A stretch of 64,000 nt of DNA from Aphrocallistes beatrix. Taxonomy: Eukaryota; Porifera; Hexactinellida; Sceptrulophora; Aphrocallistidae. The notes below the pieces were generated by a model. That model saw only the letters and a program-made list of their open reading frames with translations. It was not told the origin of the DNA and did not search any database. The DNA lies in the NCBI GenBank assembly GCA_963281255.1, contig OY725506.1:2709001-2773000 (forward strand), read 5' to 3'. This document shows, in pieces, positions 57,307 through 64,000 of the stretch; position 1 is the first letter of the stretch, and each line of letters begins with the position of its first letter. The translations under genes were made by a program, and so were the position numbers.

Positions 57307-58401
57307 ATGTCTCGAATAATTTTTATATTTCTTCTGATCAATGCTTTTTATGAAAGCATATATTGTGTATGTACTCGTGACGTAATATGGCAGTCGAATT
57401 TCTGTCCTTTGAACATGAGTTTAAATGGCGCAATCTTACCTCCTGATGATGCCACCTGTCGTTTTCAAGCGGGTGATACTCTGAGTTTGATCAATTCCGA
57501 CGCGAATAGGACAGAGAATATCTATCAGGTAAGGACGAGGGAAGATTGGGAGAATTGCAACGCGACCAACGCATTTAATTCTATGCCTCGCCTCGTGAAT
57601 GACTCCAACACTGTACAGTTGGTTACTGGGAACTTTTTCACATTTAACATAGGGGAAATTATTTACCTCATTTCCACTTCAAATGGAAGTGAAGATAGCG
57701 CAAACAATGATATAATAGGCACATCGCCTTGTCTGCGTATGTCTTTCCTATTAGTCCCTCCTACCTCTGAATGTACACTACTTCCTGCTTGTAATGACAG
57801 TGTACTAGGCGCCAATAGTAACGTACTAAACGTAGGGTGTAATTCTGGTATAACTTCACTCCCAACCGTAACCAGTACGAGCGTAATGCCATTATCAACA
57901 TCAACAATGACGGATACTATAACCTCATCAATAATGTCGTCAACAGTATCCTCAACAGTTTTCGTGCCAACCTCCACTCCCTCTACCACTACCACACCTA
58001 CTCCTTCAATTTCTACGAATTCGTCAACTCAAAATGATGACTGTTTCATCTCTTCATTAGGAAGTGACTATTGTTTTCTAGGGTATCTGGGAATTATTGT
58101 AGGGTTCGTAGCGCTGGGTTTAGTCATTATTCTAATTATCTTACTGATTGTTGCGATTTGTTACTTGATACAGAAAATATGTTATAAGGATAAAAGTAAG
58201 GTGAGCCCCGACGCAGAAAATACCTTTTATGGAGACCGGAATATTTGTGCTAGGAGCAATTCGGAATCTGGAACTCAATTAATCAATAATGGAACTAATG
58301 ATCAAACAGAACAGAATCCACTGTATCAACCCCCCAATGACCCCCCAAAGGACCCGGATAAAACGCCTACAGATTCGATATACTATGAGACCACGAATTA
58401 A
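57307..58401 (+). CDS. Ephrin-like type I membrane glycoprotein 4
   Basis: 364 residues, no intron. Signal peptide MSRIIFIFLLINAFYESIYC. The ectodomain is almost the same as paralogue 3. A long Thr/Ser-rich stalk contains a DDCFISSLGSDYC pair just outside the membrane, then a transmembrane helix (IIVGFVALGLVIILIILLIV). The tail of about 85 residues is rich in Asn, Pro and Asp and contains YQPPNDPPKDPDK. It ends ETTN, so unlike the other three it lacks a class I PDZ-ligand pattern. Same strand as the others; last of the array. Confidence 0.78.
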   Translation: MSRIIFIFLLINAFYESIYCVCTRDVIWQSNFCPLNMSLNGAILPPDDATCRFQAGDTLSLINSDANRTENIYQVRTREDWENCNATNAFNSMPRLVNDSNTVQLVTGNFFTFNIGEIIYLISTSNGSEDSANNDIIGTSPCLRMSFLLVPPTSECTLLPACNDSVLGANSNVLNVGCNSGITSLPTVTSTSVMPLSTSTMTDTITSSIMSSTVSSTVFVPTSTPSTTTTPTPSISTNSSTQNDDCFISSLGSDYCFLGYLGIIVGFVALGLVIILIILLIVAICYLIQKICYKDKSKVSPDAENTFYGDRNICARSNSESGTQLINNGTNDQTEQNPLYQPPNDPPKDPDKTPTDSIYYETTN

Positions 58402-59321
58402 AAAGTGAAAATAGTTAAAAGGGTTTTAATATAAGCTTTGAAATTACTAAATGCTCTGTTTTATTCTATTTTTATGATTATTAATATGTTTACAATACAA
58501 TATTTTGATGGAGGAATTAGTATATGATTAAACTCTAATATTTGTTGACGTTGAAATTAATACACTTTTAAAATATCAAATTGTTGAGATACCTATTAGC
58601 ATTAGGAATTAGCATTTAAATTTTCCGGGATAACCCGGAAAATTTAAATGTTAATTCCCAGAAAGAGTAGTTGCTATATAATTTCATAATTAAAAGAACT
58701 AACTCAGTGCAGCCTGGATAAATTAGGTATCTTGACTCGTCTCGTCCCAGAAATTCTCGAGTTACCGGGACGATCCCATCCTGTTTGTCAGTTAGGGTGT
58801 CCAAATTGTTTCCAATCAATTTTTTATGGGCCGAACCACAGAAGTTGAGTTGTGGCAACAGACCGAAAGCTCTACAGCAAAGCATTAAGATATACTTGTA
58901 CATAGTACTCGGGTGCGGAAATATTTTACTTTCCTTTTTGTCAATTCTTTATTTCGCGTCCCATTTAAAATCAATAGGAATGAGCAAGTTTGGAGTTCTA
59001 TTTGTCAGATGACGTAATTGTCACCTTTCTTTACTTTGAATTTAACCTATGTATCCGCGGTTTAGAGAAAATGATCAATATTAGGCGCCTACCGGAGCCT
59101 CATTGGGTATCCCCAGGCGGCCGCAGAGCGACTCTCCAAATACAAAGGTTTGCTAGCTGTGCTAAGCAGGTTCCGCGAGGCGCGGTTTTTACACCTTTAT
59201 TTGTCGTTAGGCCTCTGTAAGAATTGTTATATTAGTAATACAGTCTAAGTCAATTTGACCACATAAATTACAGAAAGTTGCTCTTATCGCGTTTATTCCG
59301 ATACTCCTCAAATATTAACCA

Positions 59322-59840
59322 CAAGCGCTTCGCTTGCTTGCGCTGCGCGGCTGGCGGACACTTTGTGTCCGCCGGAGGCGCCTGTGGTCACATTGAGTAA
59401 TTATAAGGGAAATAACATCTCTAAATACGTCTGTCCTACTGTTATAATCGACATCGTACGAAAAATCACCAAATTTTGATGAGAAATGATGAGGTCATAA
59501 CAAAGTGCTGAGTCATCATTTTTTGATGATAATTGCATTATATGTGAGATGTGTTAGTATACATATTTTATTAAAATTTCAGCCTTCTATCTCCTATAAT
59601 GGCTGAGTTACGCCCGAATAACTGTGTTGCTTAACTTTTAAAAATGTGACAATGACGTCAAAATTCAATGATGAGTCGACATTTTGCTCTGAACTTACTG
59701 GAGCCGTCACCAAAATACTCCTATATGCCAAAAATCAGCTTTCTGCGCCCGGCAGTTTCTTCAATCAATTCGTTACATATATATACATTAATCGAGTTTT
59801 AATAGTAAGGATAATTAGTATTACATTTATAACAATAATA
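59322..59840. repeat. Family S repeat, longest copy
   Basis: Head GCGCTTCGCTTGCTTGCGCT with GGACACTTTGTGTCC palindrome. Body shares GACGTCA, GATGAGTCATCA-like and ACATTAATCGAGTTTTAATA with the copies at 5699 and 11438. Confidence 0.65.
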
Positions 59841-60050
59841 AATATAGATCAAAGCTGTAGCAGCGCCTGGGTAATAAAGGGGTACATCTTCTGTACGTTG
59901 TACATTGAATGTCAATATAAAGTATTGTCAATATGTTATGTACCCCAAGATTAGTGCACAGGCGTAGTCTGGACAAAGGAAAATATATTAAATAATAAAT
60001 AAAGAAGAGAATGGTAACAATTGAGCATCTAATTTTAATGTCAAACAAAT

Positions 60051-60682
60051 CTAATAAACATGAACAACTCCATATAGCAATGTCCAGAATAGAATATATG
60101 TAACAATCTCTTCTAAAACTCCTTGTAGACATAAACTAAAAGAAATAAACAATATATTAATATTTGGCTCTCCTTAAACATTGTCTAGTAGTGTTTAACC
60201 CACGCTTGCCACAGGAATGTGTTGCGTCATTTCCGATTTAAGCCATTTTCAATGGGGAAGCCATATAAGTTTGGGGTTATTACTATAAAAAGAAAAATCC
60301 CAAATGCTTTCAAGGGTTAACAAAAAAATTGTGAGTGTTCCTCGCAACCAAATTGGGTGGTTTCGTTAGCAACGAAACTCCCGAATTTAAAATTGAAATT
60401 TTGATATCCATGGTTGTACCACTACGTTATTTTACAAATTTATAAAAAAATAATCAATAAATACCTATAATATGATGGAAAATAATTAAAAGATTTATGC
60501 CCGACTTTAACCAAAAGTGCAAGTGACACAAAGAGAGCTGTCATGAGGTAAAGTACGAATCCAGGTAAACCTGTCAACCCCAAAATCCCAGCTGTTGAAC
60601 CGGTCAGAACTGCAGTCGTAGTGCGGCAATAAGTGATTTGACGTATGTTGAAACGGAGAGAATTTTCACTAATCAGCTCCAT
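60051..60682 (-). CDS. EMC6: ER membrane protein complex subunit 6
   Basis: Two exons on the minus strand: 60682-60465 and 60135-60051, joined in phase 2 across a 329-nt intron, giving 100 residues. NIRQITYCRTTTAVLTG, GSTAGILGLTGLPGF and the C-terminal TYILFWTLLYGVVHVY match EMC6 closely and with equal spacing. Three hydrophobic segments fit the known membrane topology. EMC6 is a core membrane subunit of the EMC, which inserts tail-anchored and multipass proteins into the ER membrane. The N-terminus is about ten residues shorter than the human protein. The last exon carries a different open frame that is a shadow. Confidence 0.93.
60205..60320. repeat. Family T repeat
   Basis: AGGAATGTGTTGCGTC followed by GGGGAAGCCAT and GGGGTTATTACTATAAA; related pieces at 8735-8840 and 38985-39060. 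It lies inside the EMC6 intron. Confidence 0.5.
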
Positions 60683-60904
60683 CTTGTGTTAATCAACCCT
60701 AATTGATTTTACAAATGGGTTATCAATAATAATTTTTTAAATACGGTAGATAATGCCGGGGTCAAGGAATCTTGGCCAAATTATCACCATGTTCGATAAA
60801 ATAAGCATGAAATATCGTTGATGGGTGTACCCCAGACCAGAAAAAATATCACTATATCCGATATCTAATGCATTGAAGAAATAAAAAGCCATGTTTTTAA
60901 GGAT

Positions 60905-61035
60905 ATTGTATATTTTTGATCAGGAAATATGTATATTTTTGATCAGGAAATATGTATGATTTTGATCAGATATATGGAATTTGTATTAATTTCTGATCAA
61001 AATTATGCATATTTTCTGATCAAAATATAGTCTCG
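60905..61035. mobile_element. Family AA element
   Basis: Repeated TTTTTGATCAGGAAATATG units and an inverse set ending TGATCAAAATATAGTCTC. Confidence 0.65.
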
Positions 61036-61258
61036 GTTTTAAGAACTGCTCTTAACAATTCTAATATATCCCAAATCTAAGTACTTTAAAGAGCCCTTAA
61101 AAATATCTAGCATTTTTGCTGATTTCGTTCAATATTACTGCTTCTAACCAGTACCATACCCTGCAAGCAATAAATAATAAATGGTTGAGTAATAACTAAA
61201 GTAAATGAACACTAAATGAACGATCGAGAAGTGATTCTAGTGATATTGTGGAACTAAT

Positions 61259-63580
61259 CTAAATGCAAGAAGATCTAAGCTTTGAAGTGTATTCAGTCGT
61301 CTTTGGCCTAATTTTCTTTTCAACAGGTTGAAATGTATACCCTCGTAAGCTTTTTCGCTTATTTAAAGGACTCTGGTCATCTGATTCTGAAGATAAATCC
61401 TGACACCTTCGCTTTTTCTCACGCTTACTTATCACATCTGGTGACGAAGAATATTCGTGTAGTGTAGATACAGGTTCCTTTCTAGGTCGCAATGATTTTT
61501 TACGCTCACTAGGCACTTCCTACAAGAAAGTATAAATACCAGAATGAATTTAAATTCAGTTTTGAAGGGTAAAGAAGTATTATCCCACCAAACATGTGAT
61601 TTATTCACCAGGTACAAAAGTATTTGCTTATGCAACACTACATTGATGCTCTTAACCGTAGAATGCCCACTGGGGACACAGTGTCCCAGATATCGTGGAT
61701 GTCTCCCAGCCATTTTCTATGGCACCGAAGTCATATAAATGCTGGGCATTCTACAGTTAAAGTCACCATTTATATGCGAGTAATGCATGAAAATAGACCA
61801 TGTGTTATATTCCCATGTAACATTCCAACATACAGCTGCATCAGTACTCGACAAATCTAGTGGTTTGATGGCGATAATTGCCAAAATTTAATGAATAGCC
61901 ACCAAATTCTAACTAAGCCACCAGACAAAGTAAACAGGTGGTTAAGATACAGGGTTGCCGTGGGAATGAAATTTCAATTCATATTCCCATCCCATTCCCA
62001 TATAATTCCTGTGGGAATTCCCATAGGAATCCTATGGGAATGCCCACGGGGGAAAAAGTCATTCCCATCCCATGGGTATGAGGATTCCCATTCCCACGGC
62101 AACCCTGTTAAGACAGCCACCACCATATTTTGATTTCGTTGAGCATTGAGTTGCATGCAACAAATTCCATCGTTTTTAATTTTAGAGCTATAAGTATAAC
62201 TATATTTGAAGAACACAAAACTTTACTTCTTCAGAAGAATCGTCATCACTGATTTCATTTCTTGTCTTATAGAAACTGTTCGTTGGAAAGGAGTTTGGAC
62301 TATCGCATCGATTGCACTCCCATCCTACTGTTATATCTGGCATAGCAGGCTGTTGACAGGTTAAATGGTAACATCTCGAGCATTTTGTGCAGAGAATAAG
62401 GGGCGTGTATTTCACACCTAAAGTATTATTGTTAAGTATAATAGTTATAGCTTAAGAATAACCTAAAAGCCTGAATTTGATTGAAAATTTAGCTGGAATT
62501 TTCTCTAAATCTTTTGTTAGATCGGAAAATGATCGAAAATGCTATTATTTGAATGAATAAGTAAGAATTTGTCCGAAATATTTAGAGTTTCTAAAATCAG
62601 AAATTTCTCCAGCGATGTTTTACATAAGGAGATCTAAATATTTCGAGCAAATTCCTACATAAATATTTTTCGCTTTCGATCATTTTCCATCTTTCATTTT
62701 CGGTCAGATTCCGAAATTATATCCTGCTTTCCCAAACTTAAACTTACCATCCCAGCAAGACTTCCGATAACACTTCTTACAAGTCAACTCATAGCATGAG
62801 TAAGTTCTATCAATATTATTTTCAAAGAATTCTAACAGTAAAAACAGCTGAGAAAGAGTGAGTGGAGAGTTGGCAATGTATTGAGTTGTGATTGGCTCCA
62901 GTTCGAGGTGTGAAGTGCATGTTGGTAGAAGATGATCTATTAACTTCAATAATTTTTCAAGTATCACATTAAATTCTGAACGTGTGACTTCTTCCTCTAT
63001 CAACAATTCTAGAAAAAAATCACTGTTCAATAAGGTACTACTCTCTATACGTAGTATGAAAAATTAGGTCTTAAAACTCAATCTCTTCATTTTTCATCTT
63101 TCATTATGGTTAAATAGTATTATATATTTTATGTAGTAATTACTACATTTACCTGACCATTCTGTATATTCCAACTTGGTTGATACTAGAGCTGACAAGA
63201 AGAGGTCATCTGCGAAATCTAGCAATTGTTGATCAAACCCTTTGATTGTGAACTGTGTTTCGCATTTGGCATTGCTCTTCAGACTCGATCTGTAAAAGAA
63301 AACTTTCAATGTGATATAAATGTGACATTGAAAAGTACATCGAGAAAGGAACATAGAAAATACACAAAAAGAATTTGAAATAACCAATAATTAAAAACCT
63401 CCCGTCTCTAATTTATTTTACACAACCAAATCTCGGGAAATTACACTTGACAAACCTAAGAAAATGAGTTCGTACTTCGACTTCTTCGACAGAATCTATC
63501 AACTGAATTTGAGAATCGTTCTCGAGGCTAGAAATGATTTCTTCTATTTGGAGATAGAACTTCTTGCCGCAACTGTCCCT
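61259..63580 (-). CDS. 3' part of a BAZ1/ACF1-like PHD-finger chromatin protein
   Basis: Five minus-strand exons with agreeing phases: 63580-63456, 63289-63153, 63008-62748, 62417-62227, 61519-61259, about 325 residues. The helical part ends with SPLTLSQLFLLLEFFENNI, like the segment just before the PHD finger of BAZ1A/BAZ1B. The PHD finger (CKKCYRKSCW, ILCTKCSRCYHLTC, WECNRC) spans the 62748/62417 junction and keeps the C4HC3 ligand order. After it there is only a basic/Ser-rich tail (SERKKSLRPRKE, SKREKKRR); no bromodomain follows before the stop. Upstream exons are beyond a MITE at 63596 and probably beyond the window. Family role: regulatory subunit of ISWI remodellers. Other PHD families cannot be excluded. 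Confidence 0.68.
61645..61765. repeat. Inverted repeat in an intron of the PHD gene
   Basis: TTAACCGTAGAATGCCCA at left pairs with TGGGCATTCTACAGTTAA at right; the centre contains GGGACACAGTGTCCC. Confidence 0.65.
61950..62107. mobile_element. hAT-like family E (copy 5)
   Basis: CAGGGTTGCCGTGGGAATG and inverse; target duplication TTAAGATA (61942-61949) / TTAAGACA (62108-62115). Confidence 0.85.
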
Positions 63581-63595
63581 CTTTAGAAATCTATA

Positions 63596-63725
63596 TACAA
63601 TCAACTCCGCTTAATTGGGACAAGTCTCCAGGAACGGAATTGTTCCCTTACATAGAAGCTAATACTAAATTTCATCGGTTAATTGGGAACTTTCCTTAAT
63701 CGGGACAAAATTATATATTTATAAT
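63596..63725. mobile_element. Family A-related MITE next to a splice acceptor
   Basis: CAATCAACTCCGCTTAATTG start and ACATAGAAGCTAATAC core resemble family A, but with TTGGGACA in place of the usual motif. It begins 15 nt from the 63580 exon boundary. Confidence 0.65.
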
Positions 63726-63832
63726 GCTAGTACATTCTGAAGCACCTAAGTAGAGTAAAAACCTCACACCGGTTTTTATTATGTATCTTTTTTTCTTACT
63801 ATTTCAGAATCTTAAAACCCTAATTGGACTCG

Positions 63833-63930
63833 GAATGTTGAAGTGAAAGTGAAAGTTAATTGAAAGTGAACTGAAAATGAAAATGAAAGTGGGAATTTTA
63901 TATTTATACCTTTGACCCCAAGTCCAAGTA
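63833..63930. repeat. GAAAGTGAAAG repeat
   Basis: Reverse complement of 51410-51505, including TTATACCTTTGACCCCAAG. Two copies only in this window; family unknown. Confidence 0.6.
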
Positions 63931-64000
63931 GGGGCAAAGGTGTGTAAAACTCGAAAAAAAAATATTTGTCACTATAAAAAAGAATCTATCTACCTTTGAT

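Noticed and set aside
59827-60132. Minus-strand 101-codon frame over the EMC6 terminal exon
   Set aside because: Different frame from the one encoding TYILFWTLLYGVVHVY, which is conserved EMC6 sequence; this frame has no homology.

Overview
This is metazoan nuclear DNA, AT-rich, with genes broken by GT-AG introns and buried in short non-autonomous DNA transposons. The protein-coding set (Acinus, a myocardin-related transcription factor, ZC3H10-like, AGTPBP1/CCP1-like, EMC6, a BAZ1/ACF-like PHD protein) is animal-type. The divergence of the proteins and the many pogo/Tigger-like and hAT-like elements suggest an early-branching or fast-evolving invertebrate (sponge or cnidarian grade). The species cannot be named from sequence alone.

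Layout, left to right. 1-1.6 kb: repeats. 1.6-9.9 kb (+): Acinus homologue, seven coding exons with consistent phases, an RRM and a C-terminal RSB motif. 9.9-14.9 kb: repeats only. 15.0-20.1 kb (+): MRTF/myocardin-family gene with three RPEL-type motifs and a SAP domain. 21.4-27.3 kb (+): two-exon type I membrane protein with mucin-like stretches and cadherin-like beta-sandwich repeats. 27.3-40.2 kb: gene-poor stretch with many nested elements and one relatively repeat-poor part (36.7-40.2 kb). 40.3-44.8 kb (+): ZC3H10-like CCCH zinc-finger gene with a 3.45 kb intron. 46.4-49.2 kb (+): intronless CCP1-like tubulin deglutamylase. 50.0-58.4 kb (+): four tandem, intronless type I membrane glycoproteins with one shared Cys-rich ectodomain that resembles the ephrin cupredoxin fold. 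60.05-60.68 kb (-): EMC6. 61.26-63.58 kb (-): 3' part of a BAZ1-like PHD gene that runs off the right edge.

The genes act in separate cell functions: RNA processing (Acinus, ZC3H10-like), actin-regulated transcription (MRTF), chromatin (BAZ-like), membrane-protein insertion (EMC6), microtubule modification (CCP1) and cell-surface contact (ephrin-like cluster, cadherin-like protein). No operon or pathway cluster is evident; the only clear gene cluster is the ephrin-like tandem array.

Repeats fall into two broad groups. One is four or more MITE families (called A-D here) that start CAGT, end ACTG, use a TA target and carry a CTTA-containing motif near the tip, as in pogo/Tigger elements. The other is a large set of elements with CAG...CTG ends and 8-bp target duplications that can be read directly, as in hAT elements. 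Nesting is extensive. All three copies of one hAT-like family (J) are interrupted at the same base by three different hAT-like elements, and one hAT-like element sits exactly on an Acinus 5' splice site, which forms its target duplication.
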